A DNA stretch of 64,000 nucleotides from Metridium senile (Eukaryota > Cnidaria > Anthozoa > Actiniaria > Metridiidae). Below are positions 11,206 through 23,650 of this stretch, one piece after another. The translations under genes and the position numbers were made by a program. The number at the start of each line of letters is the position of its first letter. Positions within the stretch are counted from its first letter, which is position 1. The notes under the pieces are model-generated. The model ran no database searches, was not told the DNA's origin, and saw nothing but the letters and a program-made list of their open reading frames with translations. The stretch lies in the NCBI GenBank assembly GCA_949775045.1, contig OX459104.1, forward strand, positions 12,881,655 through 12,945,654, in the 5' to 3' direction.

Positions 11206-12592
11206 AAATGAACTATTTACCTGTAGCTTGGCATTATTCCTTTCATCGTCCTCGAGTGTATTTTAAAAATGGCGCCTTCAATAAATTTAATTTTATACAG
11301 GCCTAGTCTCTCACGGACTTTAAGCTTATTACGTCATACATACGCCCCTTGAAGCTATATCTACACTGGGTAGGAAGTCTTAACTTGGCTTTCGTGCTAT
11401 GCTGTAAGAACTTTGCCATGCAATCTTCCACATAAGGCAATGTGCCATGCAATGTTCTAGGGTGGGGCAAATTTTAAAATTTGTTCTGAGTTAAGGTACG
11501 TTCTAGGGTAGGGTAAGGCACAAGTTTTCAATTACCACGGGATTATAATACTTGCAAAATTTGTGATGCAAGAGCCATCGCCAAGAGCTATGCACTCAAA
11601 ATAGTTTATGGTTTTAACCTTTATATTTTTATATTATTTTACGACCAGATGACGCAATTATAAAATGTCGAGGAGCTGTTGTTACTTTGAGAACTGCACA
11701 TTTAATAGTATGTCTTTTTTTAACAATTTTATAATAAAGAAAAATAGCTCAGATAAAAAATATGTTTTTCCAGATAACGTACTAAAGAATGCAAATTCGT
11801 TTTACGAAATAATTCAATAGAGTGAGAAATTCTTGTTTCTAATTATAAGACCTATAAGAAAAAAATGATATCTGAGGCATTGTTCATAGAAGACACTAAA
11901 CAAAGCCTGGATCTGATGAACAATCAGTGCCTCTCACTCTTGATTAGTTTGTACAAAATTTGCATTCTGTACATTCGTAGCTAGATGATGACTATAGTTC
12001 ATAACCAGAAAACAAATATCATCTGCAATCATGATTGATTCACGTTCTCGTATTTTGCTTTACAACACATTTCTGTGCACATTTCGTAACAGCAAAAAAA
12101 ATATTTTTCCTGTACCAGCTTTACCAATGAATTAGATAGCGCTAAATTTAAGCATTCTTTGAGAGCATTTTACCTAATCTTTTAGCATATTTGTTGTTAC
12201 AGAGGAACATCAGCTGAAGTATCACACAAAAACTCTAGTCCTCCCCTGTAAAAATTACATCCCTCCCCCTCAAGAAAGTATAGTTTGCTGTCAATTTATG
12301 ACCACTCGGGGATAAGAGAGTCGTAAGTTTTGTCTTACGAGCATGGTACGAAAGCCTTAACAATAGCCTATTGTTATATGCGCTGTGTGATTGGATGCAT
12401 CATAGCAACCTTGATAGAGGTTCCTACCCAGTGTAGATATAGCTTCGAGGGGCGAATGTGTGACGTAATATGCTTAAAGTTCGTGAGAGACTAGGCCTGT
12501 ATAAAATTAAATTTATTGAAGGCGCCATTTTTAAAATACAACTCGAGGACGATAAAAGGAATAAAGTCAAGCTACAGGTAAATAGTTCATTT
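11206..12592. mobile_element. DNA element with about 170-bp terminal inverted repeats
   Basis: 11206-11375 is mirrored by 12421-12592 with scattered mismatches; the arms include CTAGTCTCTCACGGACTT and its complement. The roughly 1-kb interior has no ORF that I recognise. A 71-codon ORF in the right arm (12470-12685) repeats in the other arm and is probably coincidental. It is likely a non-autonomous fold-back transposon. Confidence 0.7.
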
Positions 12593-12910
12593 ACTCATAC
12601 TTTAGTATATGTTCTATATCAGTTTAAAGCAAATTATGTCTTCGTTCACGAACTTCATGTATCCTATCGCTCATGGTCCAGCTAGAAGATTGAGACGTTA
12701 AAAAGTGATTTATTTATTTATGGCTTCCGCTCAGTATTGTTTCTAGAGCCTGCAATCTGAAAGGTGAGTAGGGTCTGGGTACGAAAAAGAGTCTGGCCGT
12801 GAAAGCTCATTTGCATTTGCTACTAGACTTCCGCTACTAGACTTCCGGTTTAATAGGGCCACCCAGAGCCTACGATTTGGAGAGTGAGTAGGTTCTGTGT
12901 ACAAGAATGA

Positions 12911-13281
12911 CCACGAGGGAACATAGCGGTCAAACGACTACACATGCGTGGCAAACTTTTCACAGCGGTAAACTGATTTGCCATTGTAAACATTAGGAAT
13001 TTCGGACTACAGTGTTTGAAGTCGATTTATAAAAAAATCCCTAAATATATAAGCTTGAATCGAAGTTTCGTGTACATAACCTTTGTTATATTTTAAAGCT
13101 ACCATGAGTCTATACTTTTGTATTTTTCTTTATATTTTGAGAAAAAAAACGATGAAAGTCGTACACTCCATCGTTTTTTATAGAGTCCGGTACGAATGTC
13201 AGATTTGTGTGCTGGATCATTTTACTTGTTTTTTTTCGCGCATGCGTAGTCCTCAGTTTGACCGCTATGTTCCACGAGGAC
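12911..13281. mobile_element. Inverted-repeat element with about 40-bp arms
   Basis: GGAACATAGCGGTCAAAC near 12917 is mirrored by GTTTGACCGCTATGTTCC near 13256, and GCATGCG lies inside each arm. The left-arm sequence (CATGCGTG...CAGCGGTAAA...TTTGAAGTCGA) recurs at 10392-10490, so this is a dispersed family. Confidence 0.65.
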
Positions 13282-13693
13282 TGATGACATGCGCGTCCGT
13301 TTTCTTTCTAACTCCTCACCAATCTTCCCATCCCCAACAAGGAACGCCTGGCTACACATGCTACTGGACGTGTTGTAAAACCTAACGGTTCGCTAACAAA
13401 ACCCCTTTTCAGACAAAATAACAACCAGTACAGGAAGTTGAATCACGAAAAGGCCGACGGCTGATTGTGACCGTTTCATGTTGCTTCACTTCCGGCCGGG
13501 AAAAACTGAGTAATACACAATATTACTTCCGGTAGGCTCTTTTATCGGTATTTCCACCGGCTGTGAATCACGGCAAGTAAGCCTGTATTGTATTGTAGGG
13601 CCCCTTGCTTTGCTGACCGTCATACTAGCCTACGTAGCTCGGCGATACTCAGGCGAAAAACGCCGAAACTTAATTATAGAACAGGGGCAAGAT

Positions 13694-13785
13694 TAGCATG
13701 AGAAAATAGACGTTATTTCGCTCCTCTTCCCTCTGCGAAACTAACTAGTTTCGAGGACCCAAAGAACGTCTGTTTTCTCAGGCTA
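13694..13785. mobile_element. MULE-like palindromic MITE, copy 1, with 9-bp target duplication
   Basis: The element runs TAGCATGAGAAAATAGACG to CGTCTGTTTTCTCAGGCTA. The flanks are GGGCAAGAT on the left and GGACAAGAT on the right, matching at 8 of 9 positions. It is a diverged sister of the element at 41510-41601. A 9-bp duplication is typical of Mutator-like elements. Confidence 0.72.
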
Positions 13786-13849
13786 GGACAAGATAACAAT
13801 ATAATAAACGTTGAAATAGTTATATACAGTCAGGTCTCAGCATACTACA

Positions 13850-13930
13850 GGGCCCACAGTAATTGGCGTAAGCTGTTGTGGTGTCCCTGCCTTCATATGA
13901 AGGAAAAGCTAATAAAATAAAATAAAAAAA
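13850..13930 (+). repeat. Dispersed retroelement tail
   Basis: CCACAGTAATTGGCGTAAGC, TGTTGTGGTGTCCCTGCCTT and an AATAAAATAAAA tail recur at 48125-48190 (plus) and, as reverse complement, at 38765-38905. The simple A-rich end suggests the 3' end of a LINE or SINE. Confidence 0.55.
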
Positions 13931-14036
13931 TATGGTTAATTTGGTTAATTGTTGCGTTTTTCTGCGGGTCTTTAATGTCTCGAAAATAAGTAACAATATT
14001 ATCGTACCATTTTACATTCTAAATGAAGTATCAGGT

Positions 14037-14140
14037 TGTTGAAAAAACGATAGGTAATAGAATGAAATTTGTAACACCGTAAAAAATGTTGATTTAACTT
14101 TACTGACGTTTCGAGCTTTAGCCCTTCGTCGGAGTAAAAT
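14037..14140 (-). mobile_element. PLE-derived repeat with hammerhead-like core (14099-14138)
   Basis: On the minus strand TTTACT and AGTAAA form stem I. The core CCGACGA is followed by stem II GGGCT/AGCTC, then GAAAC and GTC. It matches a type I hammerhead except for C in place of U4. Downstream on that strand comes the family tail, ACGGTGTTACAAATTTCATT then ACCTATCGTTT. Confidence 0.75.
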
Positions 14141-14254
14141 AAAGAAAAAAATTCCACCTTGCTTTTGAAAACTGAAAGTTTAGCATTTCTTAATTGTTAA
14201 CATTCTTACTGATTTCGCTTTTTGGACACTTTCAAACGTGAGTAAAATACCTGT

Positions 14255-14495
14255 TATTAGAGAGTTTAAGATTCACGTTTACGCCAAACGCCAAATGTCA
14301 AAACTAACCGATTTTTCTGCGTTTACTCTTTACCATTTGACATCTCCGCGTAAACAAGGTCCTTATGTTGTTTGTTAATACACATTTTATTCATTGAGAT
14401 ATTTTGCGCAGTTGTTTGAAGCTTTTAAAGCAATATTAGAAAGGCCAATCTGACGTTTAGCGTTACCGTGAACGTGAATCTTAAACTCTCTAATA
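14255..14495. mobile_element. MITE (241 bp) with GAGAGTTTAAGATTCACG termini
   Basis: TATTAGAGAGTTTAAGATTC at the left is mirrored at the right by GAATCTTAAACTCTCTAATA. Inner arms pair further through ACGTTTACG/CGTGAACGT. No ORF is present. TA dinucleotides at both ends would fit a TA target site. Confidence 0.75.
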
Positions 14496-14499
14496 GGTG

Positions 14500-16369
14500 C
14501 GTGATCAGGTATAGCGGCTGTATCCAATCAAGCGTTAGTTGATCAACTCACGAACAGTTCATTCTAGTTATATATTATTAATGGCGAGTTCAATTAAACT
14601 CTATAGCTACAACACAAAGGGGTAGTTTTAATGTCTTTCCGATCTTCCAAGAGATTTATCTATTTGCCAGACCTTTTTGGCTTAGTTTTTCCACTGCCAC
14701 TATCAACTGTTTGTGTGTTGACCATGGTATTTATTGAGTGTTTCTCCTAGTACAACCATAATGTTATGCTTTTCTTCTTACGTTATTGGATAGACTTATC
14801 GTGATTTAAGTTCTTATGAATGGGGTGTAGCATGTATTATTGATGCGGTAACTTAATACTATTCTTAATGGTCTAATTGCTTTGAGAACCACATCCGTTG
14901 CTCCAACTTTGTTATGCAGATTGTTATCGTTTTAAAGTTACTCCATCATTTGGATAGCTTGCGGCCGTGCTTCGTTATTAAAACAATATTGTAGATGTGT
15001 TTGTAAATAAAAGCCAGACATGTTAATATGCCCTTAGAGAAAAAAGAACGGATCTAAGAGGTGGGGGAACTACGGTTTAAAACCAACTGTGAGATTATCG
15101 GTGAGACGTATAGGGAGGAGGGAGAATTAAGGGAGCCGGATAATGGAGATATTTGAATGTCAATTCCATTCGTATTCAGTCTCATAGCGTACATACATAC
15201 ATTTTTTATTCTCGTCCTTAAAAGGCTTTTCAGAGAATACAAGTTACAACTGCCTAGAAAAATTACATATAACATATATCAATAAGAAATATAATATCCT
15301 ATTATAATTGCACTGTACTTGTTCAAAATGTTTCCTTTTTTGATGTTTATAGTAAATTTGTGAAGCAAATTTGTTTTAAGCTTCTTCTTAAACTCCAAGA
15401 CTGTTTGACAAAATTTCAAGTCTTTGTCTAAACTGTTCCATAGTTTTACACATCTGTACTATGGTACTATCTCATACAATGATGATGATAATAGACATGT
15501 TATTTAACAAAAAAGAGAAAGTGAAACGGTCTGTTGTTATTTAACAAAATAGCAGCGTCCAACTTCTATTTGTTCACGGTATTAACAATGAAAAAGCTGC
15601 AGTAATACTGAAAGTAAATGTGAAATGCAAGATGCACTTATGAAGATCTTCCGCTAGGGGAAATACTGAATGTATAGCGTTGAAAATAGTTTATATCTAT
15701 CAGTATTTTGTATGTGTATCAGGTAACAATGCTGTTGTAAGCCGGTATCAGTATTTTCATGGTGAGCTAATGAAGCTATAGCTATTAGTACATGCATGAA
15801 GGAATAGTGACGTAGTAACACTGAAACTGAAATATAAACAATTTCATTTTCCAGTATAAATACCGCTTAGAATACATTTCCTTTAAGAAGCCTACAATAT
15901 ACGGAAGAGAGTTTTCCTTATTGTTCGGAGCATTTTACTCCAATCTCAAGAATTTTTTAAACATTTCGCCCTATTTTCGTACAGTAATTTCACCCAACTT
16001 CCCGGCAGAAATTCTTTTGAACTGTGTTTCTCCGTCGACCTCTCCGTTTTGATCAGTTCTCTCCACTTACAATAAATCATTGGGGTTTGCATAATAAAAT
16101 TATCGATGTCTGAGTGTATCTAAATCTAACTCGTCACCAAAATACAAACCATTGTAATTGTTTTTTAGTCAGTTTCGCTCGCCAATTAAAAATGACATTA
16201 CTAGCTGTAATTAAGTTTTGTTTGGTTATATTGGAGTGTTTTATTGTGATAACCTGCAAAAGTGAAACAAAAAGGCTTTTTCCAAAGTAAATACAATTAT
16301 GGAGATTAGAGGTGTTGACGTCAGTAATGGGTCAGCAACAGGTGGCAAGGTAGGATGAAGCAATACTAT
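14500..16369. other. Intergenic, nothing recognised
   Basis: AT-rich with only short chance ORFs. I see no gene, RNA or clear repeat. Confidence 0.5.
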
Positions 16370-16920
16370 ATATAACTAATACTATAATACTTACAAAAGC
16401 CTTGTATACATATAGAGGTGTGAACGAATATCCTTCTTTGCATTTCTTATCCTTTTTATTGAAAATAAAAATGGTTCAGCTGCACCTCATTATCCGTGTT
16501 TACTATAAGTAACCTAGTATAATAATATATATTTTACACTAGTAACATATCAAGGAATATCCTTATTTGCGTTACCTATCCTTTTTATTCAAAATAAAGA
16601 TTGTTCTGCTGCACCTCATTATCCGTGTTTACTATAAGTAACCTAGTATAATAATATATATTTTACACTAGTAACATATCAAGGAATATCCTTATTTGCG
16701 TTTCCTATCCTTTTTATTCAAAATAAAGATTGTTCTGCACCTCATTATCTGTGTTTACTATAAGTAACCTTATAATGATATATATAATAGTGTTTTACAC
16801 TAGTAACATATCAATATGAATATCATTTTTTGCATTTCTTAATATTTCTATTTCAAATTTCATGTATTCCAGGGTTCTGCGCTTCATCACCTGTATTTAT
16901 TATAAGTAACACTATAATAA
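16370..16920. repeat. Tandem array, about 129-bp unit, four copies
   Basis: CCTTTTTATT begins at 16451, 16580 and 16709, exactly 129 bp apart, and each is followed by the same block through CACTAGTAACATATCAA. A fourth, more diverged copy starts near 16838. A further degraded unit lies at about 17105-17200, beyond a PLE-derived repeat. Confidence 0.87.
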
Positions 16921-16934
16921 TACTACATTGTTAT

Positions 16935-17100
16935 TCCTTTTACTCCGACGAAGGGCTAAAGCTCGACACGTCAGTAAAGTTAAGCCAACATTTTTTACGG
17001 TGTTTTTAATTTCAATATATTACCTATCGTAATACACAAACGCCGACACGGCCGACACCGACGCAGTCTATACTAGTTTACTCGCTAGTTTCCATTTATA
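16935..17100 (+). mobile_element. PLE-derived repeat, plus-strand copy (core 16939-16978)
   Basis: The core follows the family pattern with C at position 4, and GAAAC has become GACAC. The tail reaches CGCTAGTTTCC, so this is a nearly full-length unit. It interrupts the 129-bp array. Confidence 0.75.
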
Positions 17101-17566
17101 TTATATAAATAAGGGTGTTTTACACTAATAACATATAGATGAATATCCTTCTTTGCCTTTGCCTAGGGTTCTATTACCTGTTTTCACGATAAGTACCGTT
17201 GACACAGATTGATATAATTGTTCAATCAATGGCAATGGCCTGGTTTGCTGTGATTTTAGTCATTTCAGCCCACGATATCATTTCACCCACATCCCAGGTA
17301 TTTTATTGATCGTTAATGAATGTTTATGGAATAAATAATACCTAGATCCGGTGCAACACATTTTAGTAATCGGAAATTGTAAGATTTTTACATTAAGTAA
17401 AAGGCCAATCAATAGTGTATATCAATGTGATTGAATCAAACCTTTGTAAAACTACTTACAGCCTTTGACGTTTATTAGAAGATTCTCGTATATCGATCGA
17501 TGAAGCTGCTGACACTAAATACTTGGTGATCGCTGTCTTTAATTAACTGTCTGTCTATATAAATGA

Positions 17567-17704
17567 AAACTAGCGAGTAAACTAGTATAGACTGCGTCGG
17601 TGTTTGATATTAACGATAGGTAATATAATGAAATTTGTAACACCGTAGAAAATGTTGACTTAACTTTACTGACGTTTCGAGCTTTAGCCATTCGTCGGAG
17701 TGAA
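17567..17704 (-). mobile_element. PLE-derived repeat (core 17665-17704)
   Basis: A full unit from AACTAGCGAGTAAACTAGTA to the hammerhead-like core. The closing stem I strand reads AGTGAA here, so one pair is lost. An ORF joining upstream unique sequence to this unit (17539-17874, minus) is probably fortuitous. Confidence 0.75.
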
Positions 17705-18029
17705 TGATGGCTGTCGATATATTGAACCTTCAAGTTCTTTGCTAATTTATTTTTCATGGCAGCCAGTAAATTAATACAATGAAATACAATAAGCATTGGT
17801 TTTGATAGTTTAATTCCAGGTAGTTGAAAGGATTCTAGTCGAGGCTTAAAGGCTTCTTGGTTAGGATCCTTCACAACTACTTTTATATCTTAGTTTTCAA
17901 AAACACACAACCATATGGAAATGATTGACAACATTAAAGTTTTAGTCCATTGTTCCCTATATGTTATCTTAACTGGTACCTGCTCTAGTCGATCTGTTGC
18001 CGCAAGCTTTATATCACAAATCATTACTA

Positions 18030-18310
18030 CAACTACGTACTACTGTTTTATGATGACAACGATGGTGATGATGACAACGATGATGATGACGATAACAACG
18101 ATGATGATAAAGATGATGATTACAACGATGATGATGATTCAGACGATGGTGCTAATGATAATAACGATAACGATACGATAACGATACGATGACGATGATG
18201 ATGTTTACGATCGATAACGGTGATGATTCTAACGGTGATGATTACGATGATTAACAAAGATGTTAATGATAATTTCAATTGATAAATATGATATGATATG
18301 ATAATGATAA
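18030..18310. repeat. Degenerate GATGAT/ACGATG microsatellite
   Basis: Imperfect repeats of GATGAT, ACGATG and ATAACG run through this stretch. Apparent ORFs on both strands are low-complexity artefacts. Confidence 0.85.
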
Positions 18311-18560
18311 CCAAACTAACGATTGATAATGCATTTAAGACAACAATGATATAAATTATACATGTAAATAAAGGATCAGACAGTCTTATGGCAGATATGA
18401 CATAGATGATTCTAAGATGTCTTCAACAGACCCGGTCAAGAGAGTTAAAAACACGGTGGTGTATTTTTAAAGTCTAGAAAACCTTTTTTTATTGTAAAAA
18501 AATCATCGGTTTATTATTTGAAGTACGGGTGACCATTTTTCTTTGTCTTCTGTAGTGGTA

Positions 18561-19078
18561 ATAATATCAACAAAAGAAACTCTCTTCTCTCACTTTATAG
18601 AACAACAAATACAAAAACAAACACAGCTAACATATGCTAAATGTAATTATTTTGTAAAACTGTTTAATTCTACATGAGATTCAATTCATTTATATTGGTA
18701 AAGACTTCAGAGTAGAGAGTCGTTTTATCGGGATCCTAATAATATTAACAAAAGAAACTCTTTTCTTTCACTATATATAACAACAAATACAAAAAACCAT
18801 AGCTAACATACACTAAATGTAACTATTTTGTAAAACGGTTTAATTCTACATGAGATTCAATTCATGTTTTATTGGTTAAGACTTCAGAGTAGAGAGTCGT
18901 TTTATCGTGCCCCTAATAATATCAACAAAAGAAACTCTTTTCTCTCACTTGATATAACAACAAATACAAAAACCTATAGTTAACATATACTAAATGTAAT
19001 TATTTTCTAAAACTGCTTAATTCCACATGAGTTCCATTTCATTTTAATTGGTTAAGACTTCAGAGTAAAAAGTCGGCT
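18561..19078. repeat. Tandem triplication, about 178-bp unit
   Basis: The block starting ATAATATCAACAAAAGAAAC occurs at 18561, 18739 and 18916. Each copy ends with TTAAGACTTCAGAGTA or a close variant. There are three copies with moderate divergence and no coding potential. Confidence 0.88.
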
Positions 19079-19884
19079 CGATTTGTAAACACTAGGTAGG
19101 CTTTGGTAGATCGTTACCAAATAATACCGTGATGCAGGACTAGATCTGTTTTTGAATCCTGTACTTTAGTAATGTTGTTTAAAGGCTGTTAATGTATTTA
19201 ATATAATAGTCAATCAACCAATAATAATGACAAGGGTGGCTGTTATCTAAATAACCTTCATGAATATGGAAATGCATATTTTGAATTCGTTTTAGTGTCA
19301 TTGTGTCTACATGTATGCTAATGAACGCTTCAAAGCTGTGACAATTTAACAGAATAGAAAAACTAGACTCTGTATAAATGGATAAAAGTGACGTGGAAAA
19401 ACAGACAGACAAGCTTTTTAGTAGAGACTTTTTTTCTTGGCCTAGTTTAAACAAACATAAGATAGAATATGTTTGAATCTAGTGAAGCGTATATCAACAT
19501 TTTTCATCATATGTGCTTAGATTCACCTAGTCGTATGATCATCTATCTAGTATTTTATATATACTCTCCCTCCTAATCGCGTTTCATCGTGTTATATAGA
19601 GGATATCTCATCTTTTTACCACAGCGCTATTGAATCAAGCTTTGATACCGATACGCCAAATTATTCAAAAGTGTATGTTTAATTGTTGAAATGATATTAG
19701 CTTTTCTTAAGATTAGCTTCATAGATAGTCGATAGTAATTCGTTTAGCCAGACAGTTGGGCAATACTAATAGCTAGGGTTTTAGGGCGCGGTTTCCCGCC
19801 ATGAATCGTTGACTTCTATTTCTACTATTCTACGAAGCGTGCGTCTAAAATATACGCGCCAAAACGTACTATTTCATGAATGGA

Positions 19885-20022
19885 AACTAGCACTAAACTA
19901 ATATAGGATGCGTCAGTGTTTGATATAAACGATAGGTAATAGAGTGAAATTTGTAACACCGTAAAAAATGTTGGCTTATCTTTACTGACGTTTCGAGCTT
20001 TAGCCCTTCGTCGGAGTAAAAG
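19885..20022 (-). mobile_element. PLE-derived repeat (core 19981-20020)
   Basis: A near full-length unit with intact stem I, stem II, GAAAC and GTC, but C in place of U4. Confidence 0.75.
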
Positions 20023-21412
20023 ACAGTAGTATTTCAAGCATACATCCACGAATAGGGTAGCTTACTTCCTTTATTAATTAGAGTGTAAATTTTGTTATTG
20101 AAAGTTATTCGACAGATTGCAAGCCAAATATCCTGATAGACGTCACAGGTTGCTTGCATCAACGATCGATCATTACACTGTGCTTCATTAACGACAACAA
20201 AGACCATTTATACAAACATCTTCACATTTTATTCTACCATTTTTGTATGATTTATACATTAATATTTTACTAAACTAAATACTGGCATTATACATCTTTA
20301 AGATCTTTCTTTTCTAGATCTTATATACTATATACAAAACGAATTTTGTTCGTTGACTATATGAATAGGCTTATTTGTTTGATAGCCATTGTAATTATGA
20401 ACTAGTTTTACAGGGGGTTTGTTTGTTCATATGTTTGAATTGAAGGCATCTCCCGAGATAGCCAATAATATTCACCATAAAAATATATGTAAGTCATTTC
20501 AAATTGGCTTGAAACTTAGAAGCTGAAATAACGAAATTATTGTATTCACAAAGGAAAAAGAATTCCAAATAAAAAAATTATTTGTACATGACAGAGACCA
20601 TACAAAATGTCATGTATTGGATTGAACATTAATTGACAAACACAGCCTGTCAGTGTAGTTTATGTTGTATAGGCTGGAATTAGACCATCTATTGACTCAA
20701 GTCCATACAAACAGTCGGCAGAGTCAAAATACATAGAGCGTCGTCTTTGAAAAGGCGTTTCCTTCCAAACAGTTTGTCCTTTTTGCAGAATGTTAAAAAA
20801 CAGGGTATGGCAAGCTTGTGTGCTATTCTTGTAAAGCTGAATGGCCAAATTAAAAGTGTATTTTTTCAATTGGAAAGTTTGAATAATTAGCGCAGAACAT
20901 TACTGAATCTACATCACCACCTGGCCTAATACTAATCACCCGCATACACACAAAAGAACTTGACGCCGTCAAATCTCCAAAACAAAATTGGAAATAAACT
21001 ACTCTAAACTTACTCAAATAGTAGCTAAACTCAAGGTGTTGCTAGTGCAAATAGTTTACGATTCAAGCAAAAGCACAGAGAGAGAAAATCAAAATAATTT
21101 TTGCTGGTTTGTATATGATAAACGCCTCGGTCACACCCTGTATTCTGACAGTCAGCAGAAATGACAACAGCTCGGTAGCCACACTATAACGCCGCTGAAA
21201 TAGTATATGGCTGCTTTAGTGAAAAATCACTTTAAACTTTGTATAGAAATTTAGAGTGGTTATTCGAAATGAGCCAGACAATGGAGCCATATATATTTGC
21301 ATTGTGATTGAATTCAAAATTAATTTGAGAAATAAATGTAAAACGTCATGTCTATGAGACGCTAGGGGGGTTCTTGACTAGATGAACTCTTGGAATTCTG
21401 TGATATTAGTAT
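20023..21412. other. Downstream flank of myc gene 1, no gene seen
   Basis: This lies 3' of the minus-strand myc gene that ends at 21413. I see no AATAAA close to its stop on that strand. Short ORFs here look fortuitous. Confidence 0.45.
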
Positions 21413-23331
21413 TTACATCATGGGGTAACCATTCCGCAGCATATGTAGACGTTCTAACAGAATTAGTCGTCGCTGTCGTTCCAGTTCCTTATCAGCGCAC
21501 AGTCTCTGTTCCTCTAGTATTAGTTGATGAACATACTCGCGAGATTTTTTGAGAATAGCGACTTTTGGTGCTCGTTCGTTCTCTTCTAGTTCAGGAATAC
21601 AGTCCCTCAATAGTTGAAAGCGACATTTTAGATCCTCCCTTCGTTGTCTTTCTAGCACATTGTGAGTTGCTCGGCTTATTTCACTGTCCTCTGAGTCTTC
21701 GTTTTCGACGGTCTCTTGTCGCTGTGGAGAATTGCGACTTCCGCGTCTAGGTTTTCTTGTTCTTTTACAACTACTAGCGTTAACGTTGTTTTCAAATCGT
21801 GGCGGAGCAAAGTCATCTTGCTGTAGAGATGGTCTGATATTACACTGTAGGCCTTGGGAAGGGTTGCTCTCCACTAAAAAGAAAATAGAAAATACACTTT
21901 AAAGAAGGGATATCATTTGATTCGGATAAGCTCTTGTATTCTGATTCATTTATTGATTAAGAATTAATTTTTTCAAAGGTAATCAACTTTTAGAAACTGT
22001 GTGACTGGCCATAATGGATTGTTCAAAGAGTTTTTGGCAACATTTCAAGGGTTAATTTTTGATAACAACGCTTTTCCAAATAAACCCCGGGGTTAGAATT
22101 ATCGTTTGGCGCAGCAATGAGAGATACTTTTAATAAGCAATTTCATTAATGTTTGCCTGCAAATTACGCAAACTCTCTTAAGTTTTAAAATTGCAATTCC
22201 TTAGAACCATAACTAGCAGATCTTTAATCAAGCGAGACTCTAATTCGACGTGTTTCTACTAAGTTTTACATGTTTGACTACAGAGCGCGCATTCATCTCG
22301 CAAACAAGCAAAAATAACCATGAAAAAACCCCAAACATTTCTCAAAAGGACAAGGATTTCAATCCTGCATCATTGAAGGTGAACGCCTGTTTTTGTCTGG
22401 CATTAATTCAAACTCAAAACAATACATAATTCGTATCTATTAATGTCATGAAATATATAGCTTTACATAAACGCTTAATTAGAATCAGACGAAACTACTT
22501 GTTGCACACATACTAATCAAAGTCCATCAAAAACCAAGGCGCGACTTGATCCACAACAATCTACTACACTGAAGGCACAGGAATTCTGCCCTGGTTATCT
22601 TGTTTATATTTTACAAATAAAATAAAAAGAAGTTTGTAATCAGAGTTATTTTTTTGTAAAGCTGAATAAGTAAACATTATAACAAGAGCTGTGAAGAAAC
22701 AACGTTGTTTGCTGACATTTGTTGGAATCACTTTAGGAAAGTCTAACTGTGTTCAAAGGAAGCAAATATGGTATTTACCTGAATAAGGAGACCAGTTCTG
22801 TGGGGAATGTTGTTGCTGGTTCATGCAACTCTCTTGAATGGAAAGGCTTTGTGGATAGGCTCTAAAGTCGCGGTACTGTTTTTGTGGGTACATTGGTGAT
22901 TCTCTTACTACAGTATTCTCAATTGGTAATATTGAAGGCCGCATCGTAGTAGGAAGGTTAGTGGGTTCTGCTAGGTCAGGCTCAGTCCATACACAGTCGT
23001 TTCCTAGTGTACTAGATGTAAGTCTTTCCATCTCAGCGTCAGAGAGAACCATTGGAAGATCAGAAGAGAGGTCTTCTGGAAAATCATCGGGTACAACTTG
23101 TAGGTTGTTTTGATGATGATGATGATGTTGGCCAAACATGTGAGTCTTGTTTGTTGTGCCAGTGTAAGTCTCGGGAGAGTATGGTGGAGTTGGGATTGCA
23201 AATTTCTTCCACATTTCATCACTTTGTAGAGTTGGGGCATAGAGGTCCTCGCTGAGGCCTTCTGACATAAGATCGTGGTGTGAGTCTTGAACTGTAGGCC
23301 CTCTTTGGATGTTATTATGATCAAAAAACAT
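21413..23331 (-). CDS. myc: Myc proto-oncogene homologue, two coding exons (myc gene 1)
   Basis: Coding exons are 23331-22779 and 21873-21413, joined by a phase-1 GT-AG intron (donor CAG|GTAAAT, acceptor TTTTTAG|TGG). They give 337 residues. Myc is a nuclear transcription factor that pairs with Max and binds CACGTG sites. Myc box I is clear: MWKKF then PTPPYSPE, with T48 and S52 matching the T58/S62 phosphodegron of vertebrate c-Myc. Myc box II is NDCVW at 111-115. Acidic EDSEDSE precedes the basic region THNVLERQRR (H255), then helix-loop-helix with ENERAPK and a leucine zipper to the end. A His run (about 69-73) follows box I. The start is the first ATG after a splice acceptor at 23345-23346, so a non-coding leader exon lies upstream. 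The frame closes exactly across the join. It is closest in the window to the gene at 28302-29694. Confidence 0.93.
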
Positions 23332-23650
23332 ATTACACAACAACCTAAAATGAAAGATGAAACACATCAGTAACAGAACACAACACCAATCTTAACGATG
23401 TATAGTAAAATGTACACTTACTAAAAACACTTTAATCAAAGCTCGAAGATCAGTCTATGAATGAGCGATATTCGAAATACTGACTTGAACCCCTCACACA
23501 TAAACGTAAAAGGCGCTTAACAGTAGTGAGTAAGTTTTACGCTTTACGCGATCTTGACGAAATTGTAAGATGTCTTGAAGACTAGTCTGATGAATGGAGC
23601 TATGAATGAATGGCACATCTAGAACACAATGGCTGATTTGCATATCGCTG
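23332..23650 (-). promoter_or_regulatory. Leader intron and probable promoter region of myc gene 1
   Basis: A splice acceptor (TTTCATTTTAG) ends at 23345, 14 nt before the ATG. A strong donor, GTAAGT, lies at 23416-23421, giving a likely 77-bp intron within the 5' leader. The first exon therefore lies upstream of 23421. No clear TATA box was identified, and the transcription start is not located. Confidence 0.45.

Noticed and set aside
12470..12685. 71-codon ORF that looked protein-like (KVRERLGLYKIKFIEGAIF)
   Set aside because: It lies in the terminal inverted repeat of an element, and the mirrored arm does not keep it open. No family recognised.
17539..17874. 111-codon ORF, minus strand, possible gene
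   Set aside because: Its second half is the PLE-derived repeat (same residues as at 19825-20049 and 51297-51569). The first half has no recognisable domain.
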